Below are positions 1 to 12,600 of a DNA stretch of 64,000 bases, in pieces. Made by a program: the position numbers and the translations under genes. The notes below the pieces were generated by a model, which saw only the letters and a program-made list of their open reading frames with translations, was not told where the DNA came from and did not search any database. The DNA is from Dillenia suffruticosa (taxonomy: Eukaryota; Streptophyta; Magnoliopsida; Dilleniales; Dilleniaceae). Position 1 is the first letter of the stretch, and the number at the start of each line of letters is the position of its first letter. The DNA is taken from contig JAVTVX010000020.1 in the NCBI GenBank assembly GCA_033439265.1, positions 14,774,001-14,838,000 on the forward strand, written 5' to 3'.

Positions 1-3000
1 AAGTTTTTTTAATTGGACGTAAACTTTGGCGTATTATTACCGGTGATATTGTCAAACCAATTCGTGATACGAATGAAAATGATGCAACATATGCTGAACG
101 TCTTGAGGATTGGGATAGCAAAAATCATCAGATCATTACTTGGTTTTGCAACACTTCTATTTTATCCATTCATATTCAGTTTGCTGACTTTGATACTGCA
201 AAAGAAATTTGGGATTTTTTGTCTAATAGGTATAAAACTACTGGGTTGCACATTATTATCAGTTGCTCACTACTCTAAATAGCCTTAAGCAAGAGTCGGG
301 ACAGTCGGTTAATGACTTTCTTGCCATCATTCAACCTGTATGGAATCAATTATCCCAAGCTAAAATCAGTGATGATCATCTTCGTCTCATTCAAGTCCTT
401 ATGGCACTTCGTCCTGAATATGAATCAGTACGTGCTGCTCTGTTACATCGTGCTCCATTGCCCACTTTGGATGCTGCGGTTAAAGAAATTCTGTTTGAGG
501 AAACTCGTCTTGGTTTATTCAAACCTCATTCGTCAGAAGTTGCTTTTGCAATCACTCAGCCTCGCTCCAACTCTGGATCTGCCTTCTGTAAGAATTGCCG
601 CAACCTTGGTCATACGTTTGCTACTTGTCCTACTGTTGAGTGCAGATATTGTCATAAACATGGCCATATTTTGGAAAATTGTCCAATTCGCCCATCTCGT
701 CTTAAAGGGGATTCGACGAAATCCAAGTCTTCCTCTAAACCTGGATCCTCTACCATTGCTGCTGCTGCTGCTGCTTCCTCTAGTGAGTCTTCTTCCCCTT
801 TTCTTACTATTAGGGATCTAGAAGCTCTTCTTAAACAAGTGATTCCTTCTTCCACCGCTCTATCTGTCACCCCAGGTAATACTTGGCTCCTTGATTCTGC
901 TTGTTGTAATCATATGACTTCTCAATTTTCTCTATTGTCTAAACCAACTCCTGCCAGTTCTCTTCCCTCTATTCACATTGCTGATGGTAGTAGTATGGCC
1001 ATTACTCATACTGGCACAGCAACTACCTCTACCCTTACCCTTCCCGATACTTATTTTGTTCCTAGTCTAACCTTAAACTTAATCTCTGTTGGTCAATTGT
1101 GTGATCTTGATCTTACTGTTTTATTTTCTCCTCTTGGTTGTCAAGTTCAGGACCTTCAGACGGGACAGATTCTTGGAACGGGACGCAAGGTGGGCAGATT
1201 ATTTGAGCTCACATCTCTTCACATTCCTATTCAACGACAGATTTCTGCTTCTACCACCATTCCCTTGACATATCAATGGCACCTCCGTCTTAGTCATGCA
1301 TCTGCTCATAAAATCCGATCCTTGATTTCTAGTGGTTCATTAGGCCTTTCTAAAGTTGAGTCTTTTGATTGTTTACATTGTCAACAAGCAAAGCAACCTG
1401 CTTTATCCTTTAACAATAATAACTCTATTTGTGATACTCCTTTTGGCTTAATTCACTCTGATATTTTGGGTCCTGCTCCTACTCCCACTGTGAATGGCTA
1501 CCGATATTTTGTTTTATTTATCGATGACTATTCGAGATTCACTTGGCTATACTTTCTCAAGCATAGATCTGAATTGTCCCAAATTTAAATTGATTTTGCT
1601 ACCATTATTAAAACTCAATTTTCGTGTCCTATTAAAATTCTTCATACTGACAATGCAATGGAGTATCGGGATTCTATCCTTCTCCAGTTTCTCAAACAAC
1701 AGGGCACTATTCTCCAACGATCTTGCCCTTATACCTCTCAGCAGAATGGTCACGCAGAACGTAAATATCGTCATATCTTAGATTCTGTTCGTGCTCATCT
1801 TCTTTCTGCATCCTGTCCTGAAAAATTTTGGGGTGAGACTGCTCTTATTTCTATTTGTACTATTAATCGTCTCCCCACTCTAGTTCTTCAAAATCTCTCT
1901 CCCTTTGAACAATTACATGGCAAGGCACCTGACTACTCTACTTTCAATATTGTTGGTTGTGCTTGTTTTGTTCTTCTTAACCCCCATGAACATACTAAAC
2001 TTGAACCTCGTGCTCGTCTTTGTTGCTTTCTTGGGTATAGGATAGAACATAAAGGTTATTGTTGTTGGGATCATATTTCTGGCAGACTACGTATTTCTCG
2101 CCATGTCACATTTTGGGAACACACCAGGTTTTCTACATTATCCAAATTCCATAGTTCTTTCTCTACTTCTCAATATTTTTTTACTGATCCTTCACTGGAA
2201 TTATTTCCTTCGTCTGCTACAGACTCTTCTCTTTCAGCTTCTTTTACTGAGCTTACTGTATCTGATCCCTCCTCTGCCTCTCCATTTCCAGAACCTGCTT
2301 CCTCTGATGATCCTGTTCCTCCTCTTCGTCGCTCCAGTCGGGTACGAGACACTCCACATCATCTTAGAGATTATCATTGTTTTTCTACTATTGTCTCTTT
2401 ACATGAACCTCATTCTTATCGTGAGGCTAGTACTAATCCTTTGTGGCAGCAAGCAATGTCTGAAGAACTTCAGGCCTTAGAGAAAACTCACACTTGGTAT
2501 TTAGTTGATCTACCTTTGGGTAAAACTGTTATAGGATGTAAATGGATTTACAAAATTAAGACTCGCTCTGATGGATCTATTGAGCGATATAAAGCTCGTT
2601 TGGTTGCTAAAGGTTATACTCAGGAATACGGCATTGATTATTAAGAAACATTTGCTCCTGTTGCTCGATTGACCTCTGTCCGAAGTTTTTTGGCTGTTGC
2701 TGCAGCCAAACATTGGCCTCTTTTTCAGATGGATGTTAAAAATGCCTTTCTTAATGGAGATCTGAATGAAGAAGTTTATATGCATCCTCCACCTGGGTAT
2801 TCTCATCCTCCACAGAAAGTTTGTCTTCTTCGTCGTGCTTTATATGGTTTTAAACAAGCTCCTCGTGCATAGTTTGCCAAATTCAGCTCTACTATTACAT
2901 GTTTTGGTTTTATCTCTAGTTCTCATGATTCTGCACTATTTATTCGTCGTACTGACAAGGGTGTTGTTCTTTTGCTGCTTTATGTGGATGATATGATTAT

Positions 3001-3932
3001 TACAGGTGATGATTTTTTGATCATTTCTGACTTACAGAATTATCTTAGTCATCATTTTGAGATGAAAAATTTGGGATCACTCAATTACTTTCTTGGTCTT
3101 GAAGTCTCGTCTAGCTCTGATGGATACTATCTTTCTCAAGCCAAATATGTTTCTGATTTAATATCTGGATCTGGCATCATAGACTCATCTACTACTTCTA
3201 CACCATTAGACACTAATGTTAAGTTAACTCCATTTGATGGTACACCTCTTCCTGATCCTACTCTATATTGACAACTTGTTGGTGGTCTTGTTTATCTTAC
3301 AGTGACTCGCCCTGATATTGCTTATGCTGTGCATATTGTTAGCCAATTTATGTCTGCTCCACGAACGAGTCACTTTACTGCCATTCTTCGTATTCTCCGG
3401 TATGTCAAAGGCACTCTCCTTCATGGCCTTCATTTTTCTCATTCATCGTTGACTTTGTTCGAATACTCTGATGCTGATTAGGCTGGGGACCCGACTGATC
3501 GTCGATCCACCATTGGTTACTGTTTCTTTTTTGGGTAACTCCCTCATTTCATGGCGTAGTAAGAAGCAAACGGTCACCTCTCGCTCTAGCACAGAATCAG
3601 AATATCGAGCACTTGCAGATGCTACATCTGAACTACTGTGGCTCCGTTGGTTACTTGAGAATATGGATGTTACACACTCTTCTGCTACTATTTTATACTG
3701 TGACAATCGTAGTGCCATTCAAATTGCTCATAATGATGTCTTCCAAGAACGAACCAAACACATTGAAACTGATTGTCACTTTGTTCGACAACATTTCCAA
3801 CGTGGCACTTTACAACTTGTTTCGGTTTCTTCTGAAAATCAAACTGTTGATCTTTTCACTAAAGCTCATCTTCTTGGATGGTTCAATCTTTTACTTCGCA
3901 AACTCAAGTTGGTCTCTACTATCCCCCCTTGA
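1..3932 (+). pseudogene. Ty1/copia gag-pol polyprotein, decayed, 5' end outside window
   Basis: Remnant of a copia retrotransposon polyprotein that made capsid, protease, integrase, reverse transcriptase and RNase H. Seen in order: a UBN2-like gag; two adjacent CCHC zinc knuckles (about 586-630 and 641-682); an integrase core with HSDI, HTDNA and HAERK around its acidic residues (about 1450-1770); the RT start typical of copia (about 2590-2700); YVDD at about 2981; RNase H with SKKQTV and STESEYRAL (about 3560-3610); and the usual C-terminal FTKA block. The frame changes near 245-263 and again near the T-run at 3525-3535. In-frame stops lie at 1586, 2642, 2870, 3269 and 3479. Two of the stops replace expected Trp codons and one an expected Arg codon. 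It is non-functional. The 5' LTR and gag start lie before the window. The family assignment is firm, but no finer lineage is given. Confidence 0.95.
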
Positions 3933-3945
3933 GTTTGAGGGGTGG

Positions 3946-4150
3946 TGTTAATATGCAAAGATTTAGGTACATAATTAGCCTTCCATTATGTATTTTAGTT
4001 TATTACCCATTATTCTCTATTATTTTCTTTCCTATTGTAACTTGGTTGACCTATTGATTCTCTTTCCTATTTTTACTAGGTTGATGTGTATATATGTAAA
4101 TCATATTCTCTTGTATAGAAACATCACAAAGAAATACAATTAGTATTTCA
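3946..4150 (+). repeat. 3' LTR of the first copia element
   Basis: A purine-rich tract (GAGTTTGAGGGGTGG) directly follows the pol stop at 3930-3932, and the LTR then starts with TGTTAATATG. An AT-rich segment with a possible TATA box (GTATATATG, about 4087) lies near its end. The CA end at 4150 is the best guess. Without the 5' LTR in the window, the right edge could be a few bases off. Confidence 0.75.
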
Positions 4151-4885
4151 CTTTCAGAGCTATCGTGAAAAAGTGATCGTGGTTCGATCTCATAATTATC
4201 ATTGACCGAACGATCCGTACGTGTGAGTTCACAGTTTGATTGATTTTTTTTATGATCTACACATGAAAGTACTTATACCAAAATTTCAAAATTTTAATTT
4301 ATACATTTCTCATGCGCATATAATGTAATAAATCCTTTAGTTTATAAGCAATATATATTTGAAAAGTATATATAAGATTACACATGCTAAATGTTTTGTT
4401 ATGGTAAAGTAACACATGTTAAATATTTAAAAAAGTCATGTTTGAGGTACTAAACCCTAAACCCTAAGTAGATTATTTTTAATGTTAAGATGTAAACTGT
4501 TGTGATAGAGACCATCCTTATTTGGTCCATTAATATTAGTTGAAAACAAAGCGTAGCCCTCCTAATGATTTAAAAAAAAAAAAGAGAAAAAAAAAGGAAG
4601 GGAAGGTGGTTATGGAACCGGGGGTTTGGTGAGCGGGCTTGGCACAGGCAAGTGCGAGAGCCATTTTAGACTTAGACCGACTCCACGCGTTGGATCGTCT
4701 TCTCCTTCATTGACGTCCTGTCTTTTGAAAAAAAAAAAAAAAAAAAAAACTAAATTACTGTAACAACGGAAAACAGCAAAATCGATTCTCATTTCTCAGG
4801 GAAGAGAGAGAGAGAGAGAGTTGATCAACTGATTAAAAAGGCAAAAAGAATAATCAAAATTCACCATTGACAATCTAAATCAACC
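4151..4885 (+). promoter_or_regulatory. Upstream region and 5' leader of SCYL2
   Basis: Intergenic DNA between the copia LTR and the SCYL2 start codon. It contains a double telo-box (4452-4467), A-runs at 4570-4600 and 4729-4749, an ACGT-core element TGACGTCC near 4710, and a GA microsatellite at 4802-4820 typical of a plant 5' leader. No transcription start can be fixed from sequence alone. Confidence 0.5.
4452..4467 (+). promoter_or_regulatory. Telo-box (tandem AAACCCTAA)
   Basis: AAACCCTAAACCCTAA, two overlapping telo-box units, 419 bases upstream of the SCYL2 start codon. In plants the AAACCCTAA box is a known promoter element bound by Myb-like telomere-repeat factors. A short interstitial telomeric repeat is the alternative reading. 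Confidence 0.5.
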
Positions 4886-7800
4886 ATGTCTCTGAACATG
4901 AAAACCCTAACCCAAGCTCTAGCGAAGACGGCAGCAGTGATAGAGAAAACGGTGCAGACGACTGTGCAAGAAGTGACCGGTCCCAAACCGTTGCAGGACT
5001 ACGATCTCCTTCACCAGGTCGGATCTGCAGGACCAGGACTCGTTTGGAAGCTCTATTCTGCGAAATCTCGCGGATCTACCCAAACCCACCAGTATCCTAC
5101 AGTCTGCGTCTGGGTTCTCGACAAGCGCGCGCTCTCCGAGGCTCGTCTTCGGGCCGGTCTCTCCAAAGCAGCTGAGGACTCCTTTTTCGACATCATTAGG
5201 GCAGATGCCGCCAAGTTGGTGCGGCTTCGGCATCCTGGGGTGGTTCATGTGGTTCAGGCCTTCGATGAGAGCAAGAATGCCATGGCAATGGTCACCGAGC
5301 CGCTGTTTGCATCTGTTGCCAATGCTATTGGGAATGTCGATAACATTGACAAGGTGCCCAAGGAGTTAAAAGGGTTGGTGGGTAATGCTTGATTCTATGT
5401 ATTTGCTTTTGATCCTTCTTTTTTGTTGTTCTTGTTTCATTATTCACTGATTGATTGTTTCTAATTCTGATTAATTTACTATCTGACTAGCTTGTAGATG
5501 GCGTATCTCCCGGTTTTACCTTTCTTGGAATTCCCCCCCTCTTGTTACTATTTGGATTCTTTATTGTCTCTTGAGGTTATCATTGCGGATCACTTTTAAA
5601 GCTGGTTTTATCCATGGTATAAACAAATAACATTGAAGAGTAAAAGAAAGTACTAGAAGGCAGAAAGGAAATGCATCATGAGAAAAAAAGGGAAGCTAAG
5701 TGAAAATATTTATCAGAATTATCCAAAATCTATGAGAATCCACATGGTAGAGGACTATGGTGTTTTTGTTATCCCTTTTTTGCATCTATAGATCAGATAT
5801 TTCCTAGTCTTTTTCTAATTAGGAAGTTTAGAAGCTATTTTTATCTAATCATGCATGTCAGACTCAGTGTCTTGACTGTGATATGGATTGCTTTATTATC
5901 GCTTGGGCATTGTGTAAGGCTACATACCGATGAAATTGATCTTCTTAGAGTTCATTGGAAGGAGTTTTAGGCATGTGCTTATCCTCATACTCTGCGCGGA
6001 ACTGCTGTTACATTTGATTAAGATCCATCAGGCTAAGAAAGGGAAACAAGAACTTAGGTATAAACAAAGACAAGAAGGTTGGTTATACTACACATTTCAC
6101 AATTTAATTCTCTTTGATCACCTTCTCTCTAAATAGTACATGGTGCTTTGTTTAGGTTTGATCGTTGACTGTGAGATAGGAACATTAAAATGGGACATGG
6201 GGATAGTGTGGTACATATACAATGACAAATTTTGAAACTCTAGAAAGTCTTCAAAGGAGAGGCATTTCAGAAATATATGGTTGCTATGTAAAAGAAAGCT
6301 CAAATGTCTTCTTTATTAGGGAAAATTCTCTCTATTTTGCACTTATATTAGGTGATGTGTTTGTGTGTGTGGAATGAATTGTGTATAAAATGAGTTGTAG
6401 GCTTGGATGGATACGAGGATTTGTGCAACAAATAGGAGGGTTAATGCTAGTTGGATGCTCTCTTTTAGTTGTGTTTTGGTTGGTTTGTAGAAAAAGGAAT
6501 AAAGAGTTCTGAGGACGTGGACAATTTTTTGATAACTTTTGTGGATAATTTTATGAAGTGTTGTGCTATTGGTGGATTTTGTGAAGTGTTTGTGCTTTTG
6601 GTAGATTTCAAAGTGCTATGAATCTTTTGCAGATGTTTTTGATTCTTTTCATTGTAAACGGGTGGATGATTGCCACCTTGATGCTCTTTTGCTATCATTT
6701 GTATTCATTTCATTGTGAATAAAATTCCTTCTTTCAAAAAAAGAAAAAACCACTGAAAAAATGATATGATATGATAAGAGTAAATGTTGAAATCTTGATT
6801 TTTTGTTTGTTGATATTTACATATTTATATTTCTAACTTGAGAAATAAGCAATCTACAGAGTTTGGAGTTGATTCATTACAAGGTTTACCTTTCTAATCA
6901 TAGTGCCATAAAATTGATAAAGGTAACATTTGGAGTTCGTGCTCATAGGAGATTAGGTGAAGAATTTTACTTTATAGGTGGGATCTCTACAGAAAGTTGG
7001 CCCTTGTTGGTGTCATTACCAGACCATTAAATTGTTATCTAGATTGCTAAATCTCGTCATCCTATACTAGATGTTGTAACATATGGTTTGTGGGACTTAA
7101 GAGATGAATTTTGAGCATTTGTGGGTCATCAAGGGTGTGAAATTCAGTAACTTCTGTCAGAGGAAAAGAGCGTGGTTTGCTTATTTAAACATTGTATCAC
7201 TAACATGTGTATGCAGTATCTATTTCATTAATGAATTTGATTATACCAAGCAATTCCACTTGAAGTTTGCTTCGAGTATGCAAGAAGTTCTTTTTTTCTT
7301 TTAAAAAAAATCTTTTTTTGGGCCCAACAATGATTGAGCCACGTGGTGGAGGATGATACTTCCCTCCCTGTTAACTGTGATATAGATGGTCTAATTTGAT
7401 TTGAGGATGCTTGATACTACCTCAAGAGATCACTACAGTTTAAATAGCAGACAATTGTATTTTTAACTAGGATTCGAGAAGTATATGATGTTGGAAAAAA
7501 TGGATATACCACAATCAGTAACTGGATGTCCGATTGGAATCCATCACGAGTTATTATTGAAAACGTATTAGATATGAAAATGTATCAGGTACAGATACAG
7601 TTCTCACTTTAAGTGGCCGTGCTCCATAATTTATTGATGATGCCATTGATATATTTCAAGATGATAGTGGCTTCATGTTTCACATTACATCCATGTTTTG
7701 TATATTATTGATCGCTTTGGTCTAATTAGTGGTGGGTACATTCTCTTTTCAGGAAATGGGATTGTTAGAGGTTAAGCATGGTTTGCTCCAAGTTGCAGAA

Positions 7801-9644
7801 ACCTTGGAGTTCCTGCACAAAAATGCACGCCTGGTTCATCGAGCCATATCACCTGAGGTGGTATCTGTTTCATTTCCAAGATGTTATGGAAGTCATATTC
7901 TCATACTTTTTTTTAACTGTAATATATCTCTACACTTCCTTGTTTGGGTATTCCAGAAGAAACATCACTTTGTGTGGCTTGGATATTCCAGAAGAAGTCT
8001 TAAAAATGATTTGCACATTCATGTGGATCATCTTGTTGTTGTGCATCTTGCATACTGTTTAAAGGCTATAGGATATTTGCTTTCACTCCTTTAATTCTTC
8101 GAAAGATTTAGATATCATGCTCTATGTTCTGGATGAAACAAGTGTCTTACTGGTTGCTAAATGTGGCTACTCTTGTTATGCTTCCTATGTTTTGTTTGCC
8201 TACATAGGCTCACTTTCATTGATATTTTTATCCTACACTAGACATGATACCATAATTTTGACCCTTGTTCTTAATCATACCAACATCCTATTCTTTTTCC
8301 ACAAAGTTGCTTATGCAATGTTGGATATTAACTATTTGATATATGTCAAAAGCAACAGATTGGGTGCATCAAAATTTGATGCTTGGTATATTTGCTTTGG
8401 ACATTCATGTGGATCATCGTGTTGTTGTGCATGTTGCATACCATTTAAAGGCTATAGGCATATTTGCTTTGATTCCTTTACTACTTTAAAAGATTTAGAT
8501 CAGCCTGCCCTCTATCTTGTGAATGAAACAAGTGTCTTACTGGTTGCTAATTGTGGCTGCTGCACCATCTTGTTATGCTCTCTGTCTTGTTGCCTACATA
8601 GTCTCACTTACATTGAAGGCTTTATACTCTACTAGGCATGATACCTAATTTTGACCCTCATTCCTATTCATGCGAACATCCTATTCTTTTTCCACAAAGT
8701 TGCTTATGTTATGTTGGATATTAACTATTTGATATGTGTTGCAAGCAACAGATTGAGAGCTTTGGAATTTGATGCTTGTTATCTTCTCATATTTAACATT
8801 TTAATTTGGCCTATTGTTGAATATGAGACTGCATGTAGTTGCAGTTTGTTCACTTTTTTAGGTCATAATACCCAGTTTGAGTTCTGATGTTGGTTATCTC
8901 AAGAGCTACTATGGATTTATAAACTAATTACATGTTCCTTTTTTTCTTTTTTAATTGGAAGTGTTTGATTTTCCAATGGAACAAATTGTAGAATCATGGA
9001 TTTTGCTTTATTATGAATTCAGATTCCTCAAGGTTCCACAAGAGTCCTGGTCCTGTACTTCATTTCAGGCTATATTAGTTTTATGCTTTTTATCCCATAC
9101 TTAACTTTTTGTATATTTCTGTGGGTCATGGATTTGTTTCTGATTAAGTTGGATGTAGCATTAATCTAATTCCAAAATAGAAGGCTCTCATTTAGTGGTC
9201 TGTAAGAAATGTTTCTCGTTACTACATGCTGGGAATTATTATGTGATGGACATGCAAAATGACCAAGTATCAGTTGTTACAGACTGTTCTTATAACATCT
9301 AGTGGGGCTTGGAAGCTTGGTGGCTTTGGTTTTGCGGTCTCTGCTGATCAGACTTCTGGGGATGCAGCTAACATGCATGCCTTTCATTACGCTGTAAGCA
9401 AGCGCGCACATATAATTTGGAAGATTAAGTTTTCTATTCTCAGTTATTTGAGATAATTTGGAAGATTAAGTTTTCCATTCTCAGTTTTACGAGTTCAATC
9501 TTCTTAATGGGTTGTGTTGATATCCTTTTTCTGGGTATGCATATTCATCGGCTATATATCTATCCATGGTGAACCTCTTTTAACAACTGTTTACCATCTT
9601 TCTGCATTTCTTCTTATCTCTTCAATTCTCTTTAGAGTTTATAA

Positions 9645-9678
<34 letters not shown>

Positions 9679-12600
9679 AGAAAAAATTATGTTTTAAATG
9701 AAGGAAGAATATACGAAAACTCTAAGGATAAGGTTAGAACTCCCTTTTTCCCCCCCTCTCTGTCTCTCTCTCTCTCTTAACAGAAAGTAGTAACCTTTCT
9801 GAAAACTTGTGTCACAGTTTCTGGGAAATAATTCATTGAATGGAAATGGGATTTTTTTTTTCTTTAAATCAAGGATAACAAAAACTTTTAGAGAAAAATG
9901 ATTATGCATTCATTATTACAGTAGTTAATTTTCTTGGAAAGTCCATCTTTGCAAGTGAAATATGTTTACTGGTGCCACATGAAATTTCTACATTTTACAC
10001 AAATAATAGGAAAAATTACTTTCCTGGAAAATGCTTTGGTGAAAATTATTTTTGTTGTTTCAAACAAACTGGATCGCTTTTGTTCTACAGAAATCAACTT
10101 ATCAGAATTTATTTTCTCCATTTTCTGCACATGAATGCCAGAAAATAGACTGGTTAATTGAAAATGTCTTCAAGTCAATCTAAATAACAAAGAAAAATAT
10201 AGAAACTTGACATTTTCCTCTTTACTCAATCATAGCAAGCATATTGGCAGTGGCTTCTACATTTCAAGGGAATAACAGTACTTAATATTCACCAGATACT
10301 ATAAAATGATTCCAAGGAAATATTTTCTCTTACGGAAAGTAGTTTCTGTGAGGTTTTATTTATTTATATATTTTTTGTTTGTCCAAAATGAACAGAGTTG
10401 TAGACTTTGAACCAGTATTTCTTTCTATGCTGTTCCTTGCTGAGATTTGTTTTTGTTGTTAAGTATTGGTATTACTAGAATATTTGTTTCTGAAATTGCT
10501 CGTGTATCTTGAAATCCTATATGTAGCTTCTGCAATTGTCAAGGTGATAAAGTTGTTTTCCTGTTGTCTGCAAGTGACTTTCGAAGCACATTTCTCTTGG
10601 CTTGGAAGGATCTGATGATCGGTTTGCTTTGAAAATCGCCTTAAAATATTTTGCGTGACTGATTCATTTGAATTCTCAGGAATATGACGTGGATGATTCT
10701 TTACTGCCCCTTCAGCCATCTTTGAATTATACTGCTCCTGAGTTGGTTCGAAGTAAAGTATCTTCAGCACGATCTTATTCTGACATTTTTAGTTTTGGAT
10801 GCCTTGCCTACCACTTGGTTGCTCGGAAGCCTTTGTTTGATTGCCACAACAATGTCAAGATGGTATTGATTTGTTTCTAGTTGGTGGTTGTTGTTACTTG
10901 AAGTATGTGACTGTTCTTTGCTGTTGCTTATCTGTGACTTGGTTTTGTGTGCATTTGTTTAGATAAATGAAGTGTTGTGTCAACGGTTTATCTTTGTAAT
11001 TTTGTTGGCTCCTATGTAGTTTAAAGTTGTTTACATCTATCTTGGCTGAACAAGTTGCTGTGAGATTGCAAGAAAGAAATTTGTAAGGTTACAGTTAATA
11101 GCTTTTCCTTTCTTAAAAACATCAAATATTTTTCATCTAGATCAGTGAAAAGCTTTGGTTTACATACAGAAAATCTTGGTTCCTCTTTTTGTACAACATT
11201 ATTTTGCCCTTTAAATAGAAGAAGAATCATATAGTAAGAAAGAATGAAAAGAATCACAATGAATGGTTCTGGATCAAATCAAAAAGAAAAATGCAAGTAA
11301 TGGTGACAAAGTTCAGAGGAAAGAGTTCTCAAATCATGTTGAATGTCTTATAAAGAATGCCCTCTAAATGTCCCTGTCATCCGAGGACCAGAGCAATTCT
11401 TATGAGAAAAAGATATAAAGGGAGAAATTGTTCCTTCAAAATCTTTGCATTTCTCTCAACCAAATACAACAAATCACTGACATAGGAGTACATTACCATT
11501 GGATTTTTGTATTCTTGGACGATCTACATCCTTTGAATTGCAAGAGATCACACCTAGTGTGTGTAAGTTGAAGCAAATTATTCCTAAATGACCATGCAGC
11601 CTTTTCATGTAAAAATTGGTGATCTCTTATCTCATCACATTCTCAACATGCTACCCTGATATTTGGCTATGGTGGTGCCATGTGAGGTTGCTTAGCGTGT
11701 GAGGTCTTGTTGGGCACACAACAGTCCAGAGAAAACCCTCACTTTCACCATAACCTTCTGCCTAAACCTGCTGATGCCAAAAAACAAAGAAAGAAATAGT
11801 TTTCGCATGTCAAGGGTCAATAGTTTTCCTCTGATGGCATCTGCACATTGCCAATGGCAAATCTTATTTGCTAACCATTCAAAAAGCCACATTCTTCAGG
11901 AATTTGCATTGCACCTTTGTAGACCTTTTCATGGAAGCATGATGATTCAACTCCTAAATAATATTTCATAGAATGATCTTAGGTGGAACATTCCAACCAT
12001 CTCTCGTAAGCCATATTGCCCCATTACATTGTAGGATTGAGTATATATGCTCATCCAACACTTGCAAAATCTTCAACTGATTTTAGCTACCAGTTTTGAA
12101 AGGAACAATTATGGCTTATAGAAAAGGTTGTTATGGTTGAGGCAAGATCTTTATAGTCTTTGAGCGATGGCAGCCCCCACTCAAACCTTTAGACTCCTTT
12201 GTTTTATGTTGCCCCTACTCATTTCATTGAGTTGGCTTTCAAGAAGGTTAACATGTTTACTTATTTAAGACACAAATAAAAGCTAATCTTCATATAACAT
12301 TATTGTTGTTATTTAAGTATTTTCTTTGTTGTCTATGCACAAATGTTCATAAAATCTAGCACCTATATTTGCATGGGTTGTGTTTTCCAATTGGTGAAAT
12401 TTTCTGGATCTGCCACTGCCTTTGAGCATATCGCTTTTTATATTTTCTTGTGCGTCTCTCTTCTTTAAAGCACCATATAAGGCCAATTGATTGTTGAAGG
12501 ACTAAAACTAAGCTTGAAAACAGAAGGGTACACTTTTATATTTTCTTGTGCTTGTGTTTTATTATAGGTCTCTTCTAAAACAGGAACTTAGATTTTTGGT

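Noticed and set aside
8117..8635. 172-codon open frame in SCYL2 intron 2 as a gene
   Set aside because: It lies in an intron across a tandem duplication, is rich in Cys, Ser and Leu with no domain, and the reading depends on AT-rich composition.
11692..11971. Overlapping plus and minus frames in SCYL2 intron 4
   Set aside because: No resemblance to a transposon or host protein that I can support.
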